A stretch of 40,741 nucleotides of DNA from Pholiota molesta (Eukaryota > Basidiomycota > Agaricomycetes > Agaricales > Strophariaceae). Location of the stretch: the NCBI GenBank assembly GCA_014925825.1, contig JACGCK010000326.1, forward strand, positions 1 to 40,741. The letters are read 5' to 3'. The notes beneath the pieces are model-generated. The model was not told the DNA's origin. It did no database searches and saw only the letters and a list, made by a program, of their open reading frames with translations. A program made the position numbers and the translations under genes. This document shows, one piece after another, positions 10,803 to 22,363 of this stretch (position 1 is its first letter; each line of letters begins with the position of its first letter).

Positions 10803-12714
10803 TCACACCCGAAAGCCCGCCACGATCGTCGGCGACGCCTCGCCCCCACCGCCGCCCTGCGCCTCCAGCCGGAACCACAGCGGGAGCAGCTTCCATATCC
10901 GCTCCCTCTCGCGCGCCGCCCACGCCTCCAGCGCCCTTGCACACGCCTTGCACTCCGAGAACTCCGCGCTCTTCAGCTGCCCGAGCTCCTCCGCGACGTA
11001 CAGCGGGTCCCCGCACCCGCGCTCGCGGTCGAAGAGGTAGTGCTGCGTCGCCAGGTCCACGAGCTCCGTGAAGTCCTTCCGGCACGCCGCGGCGGACACG
11101 CACACGCCGTGCGGGTCCCGGGCCTTGCGCGGCGAGGAGGCCATGGAGTGCCCGAGCCCGCCGCCGAGCGCGCTGCTGCCCGGCGGGTGCCGGATGTACT
11201 GCCCGCTGCCCATGCTCTGGATGAGCGTGGTGACGGTGTGCTGGCTCGCCTCTTTGCCGAGGAAGAGCCGCTGCATGTCGTGCGGCAGCAGCGGGGAGGG
11301 TGGGGGCGAGCGGTGGAGAGGGTCGTCCTCTGTAGGCTCGAATATTTGGGCGACGGAATAGCGCGAGAGATCGTAGAATGCGGCGGGGAGAAGGGAGGGT
11401 GCGTTTACCTCGCGTGCGAGGTTTATTACAGTCTGAAAAAGTGGATCAGTGAACTTGAGTTTGAGCGCTGTTGAAGACACAATCCCATTGCGACGACATT
11501 CAGTCCATGTTGAGACGAGAACAATCCTCTACAGAGCGAAGCACCCAAATGGACGGCTTCACGCCGCTTGAACGTCGTGCAAATTCGTCCACAGATGCCG
11601 TCCAGACATTTGAACGACATGGAGACGAGAACAATCCTCCACAGAGCGTCCAGGCTCAACAAGCACCCAATTGACGGCTTCACGCCGCAGATGCCTTGGA
11701 CGTTGTACAAGTTCGTCCACAAATGCCATCCAGAGATTTGAACAAAATGGGATAGTGGCCGCAAAGAAAGACACGTACAAAGGGGTGTGGGTATCGTGTA
11801 GGATTGCCTTCCATCTCAAAGCTCCTCGCAAGGTCTTCTCTCGCATCCCATGTCTTGAGGTCCGACGGCCACGCCTGACTCAGGTGGGCTAATGCTTTGG
11901 CACGAAGGGAGTCGATGAGGTATTTCGTAGACAAACGTAGAATGCCCGACACGACGCGGAAATCATCCTCGTCATTATTGCCAAATGTTCTGCACCAAAA
12001 AAATAAAAGATAAGCGACTGGACCCTTCCCATCGGATTCAAAGCGCAAAAACACCCACGGGCCATCATACAGTGCCGTCAGTAGATTGCCCACGTCCTCC
12101 GCGGAGTCATAGAGGTACACGACAGGCACCTTGCGCGACGCCGTCGTCTTGCCGCCATGCACGAGCATGGTGCTCTCGACCCGCGTCGCCTCGGGGTGCG
12201 ACAGCGTCACCATATCATGGAAGACCAGCGAGTGGCGCGCCAGCTGCGACATGTGCACGCAGAACAGCGTGTCCTCCGCGCGACAGATGACACTCCCGTC
12301 GTCGAACCACAGATCAGGGTGCCGCTTCACCGTCGCCCCCGTCTGTGTGTCGACCAGCGTCGCCCCGCCGCTACCGCCGCTGTCGGCGGCGGCGGACCCT
12401 GCGGGGCTGTAGGCGAGATCAGTGAGCCGCGTCTCGGGCGGGCTAGCGGCGAGCAGGACGAGGCTCTCCTCGGAGATGCCGTGGCGCACGGAGAGGCGCG
12501 AGCTGATGCTGGACACGGTGCCTCCTGCGGCCATCATCATGGACGACGCCGACGCCTGGCTGTCGTCGGAGGGGGTGGGGGAGTGGCGTGGGGTCTTGAG
12601 GCGGCGTGCGCCAGCGAGAGTGGAGGGGGACGGGGGGAGAGGCGGGGGTGTCGCTGGGGCGGGTGCGGGAGAGGTGGAAGGTGTCGTCGGCGGGGCCCCC
12701 ATCGCCAGCTCCAT
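10803..12714 (-). CDS. BTB/POZ-domain protein with a repeat-expanded intron
   Basis: Two exons, 12714-11779 and 11432-10803, give 521 residues. A proline/serine-rich N-terminus (about 1-130) precedes a BTB-like domain that begins DGSVICRAED and continues through FCVHMSQLARHS, VVYLYDSAEDV and LRLSTKYLIDSLRAKAL. The second exon starts TVINLAREVNAPSLLPAAFYDL and ends in a cysteine-containing region. This architecture is very common in Agaricomycetes, usually without a known partner; BTB domains mediate dimerisation and often recruit cullin-3 ligases. The intron (11433-11778, GTACGT donor, TTTTTCAG acceptor, phase 0) is 346 nt, five to seven times longer than its neighbours, because of tandem repeats. 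An in-frame upstream ATG at 12810 would add 32 residues but lies only 24 bp from the stop of the DHODH gene, so 12714 is preferred. Confidence 0.85.
11512..11752. repeat. Tandem repeat of about 120-bp period inside the BTB gene intron
   Basis: Two consecutive units begin GAGACGAGAACAATCCTC at 11512 and 11632. Each continues through CACAGAGCG, GACGGCTTCACGCCGC, TTCGTCCACA and ATTTGAAC. The start of a third degenerate unit is visible at about 11742. Units differ by small insertions. The array accounts for most of the excess length of the intron. Confidence 0.85.
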
Positions 12715-12833
12715 TCGGGGGTATGGCTGCAATTTGAAATCTTTGCGATGCTTGCAATTGGTGCGCGAGGACAAGGGGCCTTGTTTGATCGCCCGCCCTG
12801 ATGGACCCATTCGTCAATCTTATCTTATCTTAT

Positions 12834-14588
12834 CTACTCTATAGGTGCAGACACGACGGCCACCGCCGCCGCCTCAGCTTCCATCTTATCTCCCAGCGTC
12901 TCCAACAGCTCCTTCAGCTCCTCAGCCTCGCGCACAAGCTGCCGCACATCCCGCGTCTCGGGCGGCGGCTCCTTCCAGCTCAGCCTCTCCACCGCCTCTT
13001 TCGAGACCTGCGCCCACGTCTTGCCCTCCTTCGCCAGCTCGTCCACCAGCTCGTCCTTGATCCGCCTGCAGGCACCGACGCCGTCGTATCCGAAGCTCGT
13101 GTACACCTGCACCAGCGATGCGCCGGCTTTCGCGTAGTCTAGGGCATCCTTTCCGGTGGAAATGCCGCCGCAACCGATTATGGGTATGGAGGAAGGTAGG
13201 TTTACGCGCAACGTCTTGAGTGCTTGCAGGGAGAATGGCTTGATAGGTGGTCCTGAAAGTCCGCCGACCTCGTTTTTATTGGCTATATGAAGAGTGTCAT
13301 CAACGTCCTCAATTCGCTGAGATGCCTACTCACGACTAATGAGCGACTTGGGTCTTTGAATCGTGGTGTTGCTGACAATCACGCCGTCTATGTGGCTTTT
13401 CCTGATAACGTCCGCCATCTCGACAAGCTGCGCCTCGTCGAGGTCCGGTGCAATCTTCAGCACCACCTTGGGCTTCTTCCCCGTCAAACTCGAGGGCAGA
13501 AGCTCGTCTCTCGCCTTCGTCACGCCGGAGAGCAGCTTCTCGAGCACGTCCTTATTCTGTAGTCCTCTATCAAAGTCAGATAAATTAATATATCATACAA
13601 GGATCGCACACAGCATACACCCACCTCAGACCAGGGGTATTAGGGCTCGACACGTTCACCACCAGCACATCCGAATACGGCCCAAACGTGCGCACGCCCG
13701 ACACGAAATCGTCGATGGAGTCCGCAGGCGACTCTTTGTTTTTGCCGAGGTTCACTGCGAGGATGGCGTCGTCCCGGAGCGCTGCGCGGTCGGTTGGGCT
13801 TCTGAATGAGGGGATGCGGGAGCGCAGGTGCGCGAGGACGGCCGTGGCGCCTTGGGAGGGGAATCCGTAACGGTTGATCACCGCGCCGTCTTCTTCTAGT
13901 CGGAACATGCGGGGGCGGGGGTTTCCAGGCTGCGGACATATGATTTTCTAGTTAGAAATATTTGACTGTGGTGTTGGGTGATTGGAACGCACTTGTGGTT
14001 TCGGTGTTACGCTGCCAATCTCCACCCAGCTGAAACCGAGGTTGAAGAGCCCTAGTGTATCCATTCAGCACGCATATGAGATGAAAACACCGTTGAACGA
14101 GCTCTACCATCGATGCCCTCGCCGTCTTTGTCGAATCCAGCAGCTAAGCCAATAGGATTGGACACTTCCTCGCCCCACACCTACACAATCCACCAAAATA
14201 AACGCGCAGTCAGCCGAACACATCCCTTCCAAAACAACCAAACGAATCAGCCCAAGCACCAAAACATCAAACCCACCTCACACTTCAGCCGTCCATCATC
14301 CGGCACCCCATCCCGCGGCGCCAAGCCAGACTTCAGCACCTTCACCGCGAGCTTGTGCCCCGTCTCCGCGTCGAGCGTGTGCCGCAGCAGCGGCGTCAGC
14401 ACGTACCGGTGCAGCGCGCTGCGCGCGTCGAGGTAGTAGACCGCGAAGAGGCCGGCGGAGACGAGCGCGGCGGCGGTGTACGCGGCGGTGCGGAGGGGGC
14501 GCGCGGGGGGCGGCGTGGATTGGGTGAAGAGGCGCCGCGTGGAGGGCTTGGAGAGGCGCAGCGCGTGCCTAGGGTGCAGGAGGGGCAT
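12834..14588 (-). CDS. DHODH: Dihydroorotate dehydrogenase (quinone), class 2, mitochondrial
   Basis: Six exons (14588-14277, 14180-14108, 14051-13993, 13929-13625, 13566-13334, 13282-12834) join to 476 residues. The enzyme oxidises dihydroorotate to orotate in pyrimidine synthesis and passes electrons to ubiquinone from the inner mitochondrial membrane. Visible features: an arginine-rich presequence, a membrane anchor at about residues 35-55 ([20 protein letters not shown]), the quinone-site region with [22 protein letters not shown], the FMN-binding [17 protein letters not shown], the catalytic serine loop [49 protein letters not shown] and the C-terminal [11 protein letters not shown]. The C-terminus has a longer helical tail than bacterial class 2 enzymes. 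Introns are 51-96 nt with canonical ends. The downstream BTB gene follows on the same strand after a short gap; the 5' side shares about 340 bp with the divergent F-box gene. Confidence 0.95.
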
Positions 14589-14928
14589 CCTGGGGGTGGT
14601 GACGGTGGTCGTCGGTGGTTAGTGATGGGCAAGTGATGGGTGTTGGTGCTGAGCTCGACGCCGTCGACGTTATTTGGCTTTTTATTTAGTTCTAAAGGTT
14701 TTGTCGCCTGCCGCTACTTGTCCGCTACTCAAATTCCTTGGCTCAACCCAAGCTCAAACATTTCCTCAACACGTACTGTGCTCAAACTGTGCTTATAACC
14801 TGGCCTGACAAATATATCGCTATCAGCACCTGGGCGATATCCTAGCTTTACCTCTGTGACTTTGTGGGGTCGCTGGTCAAACGGTGGTGTTGTGAACTCA
14901 ACCTTCTAAAGTTCGTATACCTTGTAGC
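14589..14928. other. Divergent promoter region between DHODH and F-box copy 1
   Basis: The 340 bp between the two divergent start codons. The GTTCTAAAGGTTTT motif at about 14688 recurs upstream of the second F-box gene (about 26140), so the F-box duplication included some 5' flank. No clear TATA box. Confidence 0.5.
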
Positions 14929-16430
14929 ATGATCCCGATGGATTCGCATCCAACTGCATCGGCAGCGACTAGTCTTCCCTTCGACGTTCTACAGGAGATA
15001 TTCTTCCACTGCCTTCCTGACTCTCCTCTCGATGAAGCTCAGCCGAACACCAAGATCGCGCCGATGTTGCTCTGCCATGTGTGTTCCTCCTGGCGAACAA
15101 CCGCTCTTGAAAGCCCAGGACTTTGGACGTACCTCTACTACCGACTACCCCTGCTATGGTACTGGGATAATGGGACCGCACCGCCCATCGCTTGGGACTC
15201 GAAAATCTTCCTACGCGATAAGGAATGCTTGAGATGGTGGAGACGAAATCAGGGCTCGAAGGCGCCTTTCATACGCCTCGAATGCTACCAGCCGAAAAAG
15301 GTGACTAGTACCCAGTCCCAGGAGCTCCATTTGACGCACGAGGACATGACCCAGTTCTTTGCCGAATACCTGTCCTCAGCACAATATCTCGACATCCCTG
15401 ACTTCGCCTTGTATGTGCCCCAACAAAAATCCACCAGTAGCTCTGAGGTTTCATACTCCAACCTCCAGTCCCTAGCAACAAGTTACCCAGAAAGCGACGA
15501 ACGCATCGTTTGGCCACCTCTCCCGGCATTCGGTCTCACATTGAAACCTATCTCTCTATTTGACATTTTCCCAAACCTACGACGTCTGCGCCTACATCGT
15601 TGCAGACCAAACCAGACTTAACGACAGGTTTCGCTCGCTGGTCTGGGTTAACTCATCTCGCACTACATAACATGTCCATGCATCCCGATGTCTGGTTTTG
15701 CCTTATCCGTGGAGTGCCAAATCTCCAATGGGGCTATTTCGAAATGCTCCTGCATTCGACGGCCGAGACAGATCCACCCATGTTTACCCTTCCCTATCTT
15801 GACACCCTTTCTGTAGCGCTCGACTGCGACATCAGAGAGGGCGACCGGTTCAGCCAACTGTTCACAAACCTCCATCTCCCCGCCCTACGTGATCTCTCCA
15901 TCTACACCGACGCAGACCGCCCTGAGAACCTCCCCGGCGCCGCCATGAAGATCAACGCCGCCCTAAAATGCGCACCGGCCGTCAGAAAGCTCACCCTCGC
16001 ATTCGTGCTCCTTCGATACGTTGGCAAACACACCGTTCGAAACACGAATTGGGACGCGGTCGACAAGCTCCCAGTGGTCGCGCCGGATCTCGCGCATCTG
16101 GTGCTCGACATGTGCAACGTGTGCAGGGACTTCGAGTTCGAGTATCGGGTGACGCTGTCGCGCAGGCTGGGGTATCTGACGCAGCTCTTGCGACCGAGGT
16201 GCTGGTTGGATCTGGACAGCCCTGCAAGCGCCCTTCGCAAGATCTCGGTTGTGGTAATGAACCCTTCTAGGGAGGGTGAATGGGTAGAGGGTGCTATTCG
16301 AGGTGCATTGGAGCTGGAGGAAGCAGGGCATGATGAGGAAACGAACGTCGTGCTGGAGATTATCCCTGAAGATGAAAGGGGGCTTGCACCGTACGCCGAG
16401 GGCTACAAGACATGGGGTTGCTCATTTTAG
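14929..16430 (+). pseudogene. F-box-like protein gene, copy 1, with a frameshift
   Basis: The first part (14929-15621) and the second part (about 15622-16430) lie in different frames, and together match the intact 495-residue paralogue at 26201-27688 end to end. The N-terminal F-box-like motif reads LPFDVLQEIFFHCLPDSP, then LLCHVCSSWRTTAL and LWTYL. The rest is a variable leucine-rich region with NLRRLRLHR and ISVVV, ending YAEGYKTWGCSF. Aligned over the same anchors (CTACG...CTGG), copy 1 has 65 bases where copy 2 has 63 at about 15579-15643, so the frame is lost and TAA at 15619-15621 stops the first part. A spliceosomal intron cannot explain this, since the only GT-AG pair there is 29 nt apart. 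F-box proteins are substrate adaptors of SCF ubiquitin ligases. Assembly error is possible. The alternative start at 14938 matches the paralogue's MDS. Confidence 0.8.
15715..15793 (+). repeat. 79-bp block identical to 26985-27063 in the F-box paralogue
   Basis: The block begins TGCCAAATCTCCAATGGGGC and ends CCATGTTTACCCTTCC in both genes, with no mismatch, bounded by a G/A difference on the left and a C/A difference on the right. Adjacent sequence differs every few bases. Confidence 0.9.
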
Positions 16431-17683
16431 TGTACTGCAAAGTAGAAGACTTGTCTGTTATGTGAGAATGATTGTATCCAATAGCATCGGGTGATTTGTT
16501 TCTTGTGCATGTTTTTACATATGAAGGGCCGACGTGCCGTCGGCTTAGCACCTTGCTGAAAGTTCGCGTCATCAATGGATGATGCATAAGCATCAAGGCC
16601 GTGAATGATGATGCGATTAGATCAAGTTCGATTCAGAGCATCTCTGAATCTGCGACTGCTGGCTCTCTCTGCCCCTGATGCCCTCGTCGTAGCGCTGTTG
16701 GTGTACGAACTTAACGCAATTGCTGCTCTGTTTCAGGACGGAATCCTCGCATCATAGAAGAAGGTTGAAAGCAGAACATACTGTGAGCTACAATACTTAT
16801 AGGTACAATCCATTCGTTGCGGCTAAGACACAAGACACCCACTATCAGCATTCCAAATTTAGACGTTTGTTTACATGTATTTGATCGGGCAGGATTTTAT
16901 TGCCTTTTCTGTACCACCCCCAGGAAATCGAGCATCCTGCGCTAAAGTGGGGTGTGTACATGTTTGTACCTTGTTTGCATCTATGTAATTTCGACAGTGG
17001 GGGACCTTTGCTTTCAGCAAGGTGACCGGTTAGTGGTGGGTGTTGGATTTTGCAACCTCATACCCAATTTAAACTTATACTTACCTCGTTGCCATGTTGG
17101 TTGTGCGAGCCCGCGGGTCAGGACTCGGGGCCAGGAATACTGGCCTTGAGTCCAGTTTTTTGAGCCTCGCACCTTCTCATGAGCCACAGATGTGTTGTTA
17201 GGGAATGCTGAGTGAAATGAGGCTCTGAGAGGTAACATGGTAGGGTTAGGCAAGATGGAAAAGCCAGGTATATATTTGCTTGCAGTATCTATCATCCTCT
17301 TTTATTGCAAGCATCGCATTTGTTGTAGCACCCATTCAGAGTGGTACAGTTGAAATTCCAGGAAATTATTGACGAGGGTCAAGCAAGGGTCAAGAGGGCT
17401 GAATTGAATTAATCCAAAATTAATTTTCTTTCTTCCTTTCTCTCTTCTTTTTCCTTCTAAGCCTATTTACATATAATAAGCTGTTGAGTAGGTCAGTCAT
17501 CCCACGGTATGTACTATAATTCAAAATGAAAATGCTTTGGTCTTAGACGCAAGCGGCAAGCGCAATCGAAGCGTGATGAAAAGTACTTACGCCGCGCGCG
17601 GTGACGATGGTGTGCCACTGACCACCATCGTCCAGAAGTCCATGGCCCATTGCAATTGTCCTCCTTTGTCGCCGCGGGGCCAC
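16431..17683. other. Intergenic, no gene recognised
   Basis: This 1.25-kb region follows the F-box copy and precedes the kinase promoter. No protein-like frame or splice pattern is convincing. A pyrimidine-rich tract (about 17425-17460) lies toward the right end. Confidence 0.45.
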
Positions 17684-17690
17684 TATAAAA
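17684..17690 (+). promoter_or_regulatory. Candidate TATA box of the FunK1 kinase gene
   Basis: TATAAAA lies 121 bp upstream of the ATG at 17811, followed by a pyrimidine-rich stretch, which is typical of fungal core promoters. Confidence 0.45.
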
Positions 17691-19186
17691 TGCTGTTCCT
17701 TTGCTCCTACAATCCCCCCAATCTTCCCCCCTAATCCTATTCTTCGCTCTCGATTCCACATCGCCTCATCGTCAATCATCACAACCATTTCTTCAGTCCC
17801 CTTTACTATCATGCCATATCTTCGTCCTCTGGATTTTACTATGGCTGGTCTTCCACAGTATACGGCACCCTCCCCATCAACATGCTATCCCTCCCCAAAA
17901 TACTCTGACCCTCCGTCTCCAGTCACAAAATCAACCCAGAAACCACCAACACGCCCGAAGCCGGCTCGATATCTTTTGCTGGACAATGAATATGATCTCT
18001 TCAGTCCTCGAAATTGGGCCAAGGATGGCTTCGAGCTCTATCCTGATGAGGTCCATGCTACCATGGCCGAGCTTCGGAATTCAGTCGTCTGTGCCAAGGT
18101 TTTCGGCCTGCAATATTTCACTGAATCTGTGCCATCACGGGCATGCATCGATAAATTTTTGGAGAGAACCGAATTCTACAATTCAGAAAAAAAACGATGG
18201 CGAGAGATACCCGCGGTCTGCATGGACATGTGCCAACTCATTCGACCTATGCGCGTCTTAATCGACACTATAATGGAGCATTTTGGCTATGCTACCACTC
18301 GCCCCGTCGTGGACTCTTTCCGCATCCCTGCAGATTGTCTGGAGTTTGACCAACCACACCGAAAACCTGACTGTGTATACCTGACAACACCATTGAAGAG
18401 GATACCCCATATGATGGCTCTTGGGGTCTCGGGGTCAAATTTTGGCCCTCTTCCGTCGGTTTTAAAATCAGGACCTTCGTATGCGGCATGCATCTCCCCG
18501 GTCGAGCTGAAAATAGATGAAGAATGTGATTATACGAGTGATTTGATCCAATTGGCAGTCTATGCTCGGTGAGCTTGCCCCAAACTCTGCCTATCTTTAT
18601 CTTCAACCGTGCTGACATCTCTGACCTAGCCAATGCTTCATGCGTCAGCACAATCGACGTTGCGTCTATGCGCTGCTGATTACCGAGAGCACCGTGACGC
18701 TCTACATGTTCGACCGCAGCGGCGTCTGCCGCTCGTGCCCCATCGACATCCACAAGCGCGCTGCCGACTTCGTGCGGCTGCTCCTCGGCGTGTGGTCGCC
18801 CGACGACACCGTCGTCGGCTTCGACACGACCATCTCCTGGGATCAAGACGAGCGCGGCCTGTGGCGGCGGCACATCGCCGGCCGCAACGAGGACGACGAG
18901 CCCTGCCGCTACCCGCTCGCGGAGCCGGCCCCGGTCTGCGAGCGCTGGTCCATCGAAGGCCGCGGGACGGTGTGCTGGGCGGCGACGGACGCGGACGGGG
19001 AGCGCGTGCTCATCAAGGACCAGTGGCGCGACGCGGGCAAGCGGCCGGAGTGGGAGTTCCTGGACGCGGCGCGCGGGATGTCTGGTGTCTGCCAGGTGAT
19101 CCACGGGGGGGATGGTGCATTGGTCTCGATGCTGCGGGGGATCACGATCCCGGAGTATCAGAGGCCGTTTTTTGTGGACCGACAGT

Positions 19187-20493
19187 TAGTGATGCGCAGG
19201 CTCGGGCCTGGAAGCCCAAAAAAAAAGCCCGGGCTACCAAGCCCGCTCAGGCCGGGCCAAGCCGGGCCTGTGTGCGGGCTTGAGCCGGCCTAGGGCCTGG
19301 CTCAGGATTTTAGAAAGCCCAAGCCCACGGCCCAAGCCCGGGCTTTCGGGAAGTTCAAGCGGAGCTTGAATCTGCTCACCCACCCGCCCTCTCAACACTC
19401 CGCCATCCACCTCTCCCCCCTCGACCTTTCCTCAACCACGGACAACCACGGGCGCATGACTCAGCGACACGACGACGACGACACGACGAAGGAAAGGGAG
19501 GAGAGAGCAAGGGGAGACCCGGGAGCGGGAGACCCACAAGGTACGCCCCCTATGCCGTCCGCCCTCACTCGCCGCTAACCACCACGCCTTCCCACAGCCT
19601 CTATGACGCGACAGTGCAACGAGGCGACAGTGCAACGACGCGATGATGCAACAACGCGACGGCGCAACTAGGCGATCACAACCCCCCCACAGCACGACGA
19701 CGACGCACCACAGCCGCCCCGATCCGCTACTGGTCCGATAGGCGTGCAACATCACCCGCACACGACGGCCACGACCCCGCATCGCCCGCCACGTCGTCCC
19801 GCGGCGCACGACACGAAAACGACGGCCCCCCACTACATCGTCCCGCGGTGCCCGTACACCCCGCGCGTGCCACGTCACCCGCGATGTCGTGCCGCGGCGC
19901 CCTCACACGATGACAGCGCCGTTTGCACACGACGGCCACGACCCCGCACCGCCCGCCACGTTGTCCCGCGGCGCACGACGCGACGACGGCCCCCGCCAAC
20001 TACATCGTCCCGTGCTGCGCGTACACCCGCGCGTGCCACGTCACCCGCGATGGCTGTGCGCGTCTATCGATATCGCGGGAGCTCAAAACCATGTGCGCTG
20101 CTTGCAAGGCTCGACACCTCGGGTGCTCGAGCTCATGTGTGTTAGTTGGCGCTGTGCACGTCGGTGCCGCAGGAGGTTATGTCAGGCACTCGATGCCATG
20201 GGGGATCCATGCAGGGCGGATCTGCGAGTGCTATGGGTGCCTAGGACCCACCATACCGTCTTTACGCGCAAAGGGTACTGCACATATTGCAGTCTCTGCG
20301 GCGTGAAGACGCTTAGGTGGGATCCCTGGCAGGGTTCCAAAAATAGACCCAAAGCCCGGGCTTAGGCCCAAGCCAGGCCGGGCCAAGCCCTATCGCGGGC
20401 TTTGGGCTTGGCCTATGATTTGGTGAGGCCCAAGCCTTATAAGCCGAGCCCAAGCCCGGGCTTTTTTGCAAAGCCTGAGCCTTCACAACACTA
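19187..20493. mobile_element. Non-autonomous hAT-like transposon, 1307 bp, inserted in a kinase exon
   Basis: An exact 8-bp target duplication, CCGACAGT, flanks the element (19179-19186 and 20494-20501). The ends are imperfect inverted repeats: TAGTGATGCGCAGGCTC on the left, and TAGTGTTGTGAAGGCTC as reverse complement of the right end. Both subterminal regions (about 19200-19350 and 20350-20480) are packed with AAGCCCGGGCTT and GGCCCGGCC motifs in both orientations. An 8-bp duplication and TA-initial ends are the hallmarks of hAT elements. The interior is GC-rich, with short frames but no transposase, so it depends on a transposase from elsewhere. The target sequence falls within the codons for DRQ, and the insertion destroys the kinase frame. 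Confidence 0.85.
19759..20060. repeat. Tandem repeat of about 167-bp period within the hAT-like element
   Basis: The segment CACACGACGGCCACGACCCC starts at 19759 and again at 19926, with the following CGTCCCGCGGCGCACGAC, CATCGTCCC and GTGCCACGTCACCCGCGATG kept in order. This makes nearly two copies. Neighbouring sequence has CGACGACGAC simple repeats (about 19470). Confidence 0.75.
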
Positions 20494-20754
20494 CCGACAG
20501 TTCTCTCGGCTGGTGCTGAAGCATTATGGCTCGTGTAATATCTCCAGGTTCAAGGGCCACAAAGGCCTCTTATGTGGATTCCGGGATGCTATTGCTGGTG
20601 AGTTGGTCTCTTTTCTCTCTTTGACTTCAGCGCCTAATATTAGTGACAGTCAGAGTTAACTTTTTTGAGTGATTCTGAGTCCGATTCTTGTCCTGATTCT
20701 GTTCAAGAATCGGGATGAATCCAACATGCCAGAATCGTGGGAGAATTGAGAATC

Positions 20755-20780
20755 GCGAAGCGGCTCAGGAGCCGCTTCGC
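20755..20780. repeat. Left subterminal hairpin of the Harbinger element
   Basis: A perfect inverted repeat with 12-bp arms (GCGAAGCGGCTC and its complement) and a 2-nt loop. It lies 114 bp from the left terminus, within a cluster of about nine GAATC/GATTC motifs (20671-20802). Confidence 0.8.
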
Positions 20781-21005
20781 CTCAAGAATCACGATTTTGA
20801 ATCGCCGCATAAATAACCAACAACAACACGCCGTGCATCCATGTAACCCTATAGTCCTCTGATACATTCAAGCCTCTTGTACTGTTTCTCTCAAATGGCA
20901 TGGATAAACAGCGCCTCTATTCCAACTCCCTGGGGCACCTTCTCCACTCGCTCTCTTCTTTGGATCTCAACTTGATCTGTTACCTCCTGCTACCTCTTTG
21001 ACAAC

Positions 21006-22363
21006 ATGTCTATGAAGCCTGCTCGCAAGCCAACTGCCAAAGCTGCCAAGTTGAAAGCTGAAGCTACTCAGGAAAAGCCCGGAAAAGCGACGCAGAAGAA
21101 CAGGAAAAGCACTATCCTCGATCTTCCCCTCGACAGCGATGACGATGAAAAGCCTACAGTTGTTGACATTGTATTGCTTGAGTGAGTTTTTCCGTTATTC
21201 AGACCCTCTTTTATGAGTTGATTCTGACTTTCTCCGTCGTCTCCCAGCTGGAAAGATCCCGACCTAACCTGGGCCCTTATCAATACCATCAACGACGATG
21301 CAGAAATCAAGCAAGGCCTTTTCCCTTCTCCTGGGAACGACACTCGATTTGGAAAGGGCAAGCCAAAATCTGACCATCATTGGGCCATTGCATCTTCGCT
21401 CTTCAGGGATCACCCCAAGTACAAGGAGACCTTTTCTCGTGCGACTACACCTGCTCAGAAGGCAACATGGGCTACAAAGATCAAGAACCGATTATCTGCG
21501 TGAGTTCTAGTATCTCAACATACATATATTCTTCGTTCTGACAAAGTGACAAGTTTGGTCAAATCCTGCCGTGGATATACTGAGGAGATGGGCGAAACGG
21601 GGGCTGGGATCACTCGTGAAGATGAGATCGACATGTCTCTGACAAATAGCTTTACAACCAAGTGGGGTATGTCGTAGCTCTCCTCTGTTCACTGCAGTAA
21701 ATTTAACCCATTCTACTAGGTATCATTCAGCAAACCTTCCCCTGGTACTGGGTTCTCAAGTCGCTCATCTCGGAGCGGCCCAACATCTCCCCTGTTGGTC
21801 TTGGGAACAATTCGTCCGGATTTGATGTCGACATGCTCTCTCAAGAGCAGACTCCCCAGCCTGTTGACACTGATGAGGACTCAGCTTCGGAGTCTATCGA
21901 AAATGCCGATGCTGACCAACACTCCGACAACGATGTCAAACCGGAGCTCGACAAGCCAAAGCAAGGGCGCAAATGCACAGCCGCGAAGCCTGCTACTTCG
22001 ACCACCGTACCCGTTCCAAAGAAAGTCAAGAACACTCACGAGAAGTTCACCGAGATCGCTCTCAAGGAGGAAGAGACCACACAGAAGCTGCTCGATATCA
22101 AGAAGGAGAAGCAGGCTCACGACAACGCCGTTGCTATCGCCTCCATTCAGGCTAAGGCTGGGGTAAAGATGCGACGTGCTGAACTCCAAATGCAGCTGCT
22201 TGCACGACGAGAAGAGCAAAAGTTCCAGCTTGAACTTGCCCGGATTCAAAATGCCTCCTCTGGTTCTAGTAGCTCATCGCCATTCCCTTTCCCTTCCTTT
22301 AATGATGCTAACTTTTCTTCCGATGGTCCTCTTTCTTCGTACACCAACTACTCTGATATGTAG
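21006..22363 (+). CDS. Harbinger-associated SANT/Myb-like DNA-binding protein
   Basis: Four exons (21006-21181, 21248-21499, 21554-21666, 21720-22363) join to 394 residues; introns are 66, 54 and 53 nt. After a lysine-rich N-terminus (about 1-35) and an acidic patch (DLPLDSDDDE), the segment from about 58 to 140 contains DWKDPDLTWALINTI, HHWAIASSLF and WATKIKNRLSALVKS. The spaced tryptophans and helices fit a Myb/SANT-like (trihelix-like) fold. The C-terminal half has a lysine/glutamate-rich coiled-coil stretch (about 270-350) and a serine-rich end. In PIF/Harbinger elements a second protein of this type binds subterminal DNA and helps import and position the transposase. Convergent with the transposase gene, with 200 bp between the stops. 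Domain assignment is by eye; the element context makes it likely. Confidence 0.8.

Noticed and set aside
10481..10942. Minus-strand frame of 153 codons at the 3' end of the BTB gene
   Set aside because: It overlaps the BTB exon in another frame, then continues into the probable 3' untranslated region; no splice or domain support.
12715..12810. Upstream in-frame start for the BTB gene at 12810
   Set aside because: It leaves only 24 bp to the stop codon of DHODH and adds residues without family resemblance; kept only as an alternative.
15600..15640. A short intron explaining the F-box copy 1 frame change
   Set aside because: The only GT-AG pair that would fit is 29 nt apart, shorter than any intron in the window, and the paralogue has no intron there.
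18633..19283. Long arginine-rich open frame overlapping kinase exon 2
   Set aside because: It is a shifted reading of a GC-rich exon; the kinase frame on the same strand gives the conserved protein.
19366..20365. Possible transposase or captured gene inside the hAT-like element
   Set aside because: Frames are short, histidine/arginine/proline-rich products of tandem GC-rich repeats, with no hAT dimerisation or catalytic motif.
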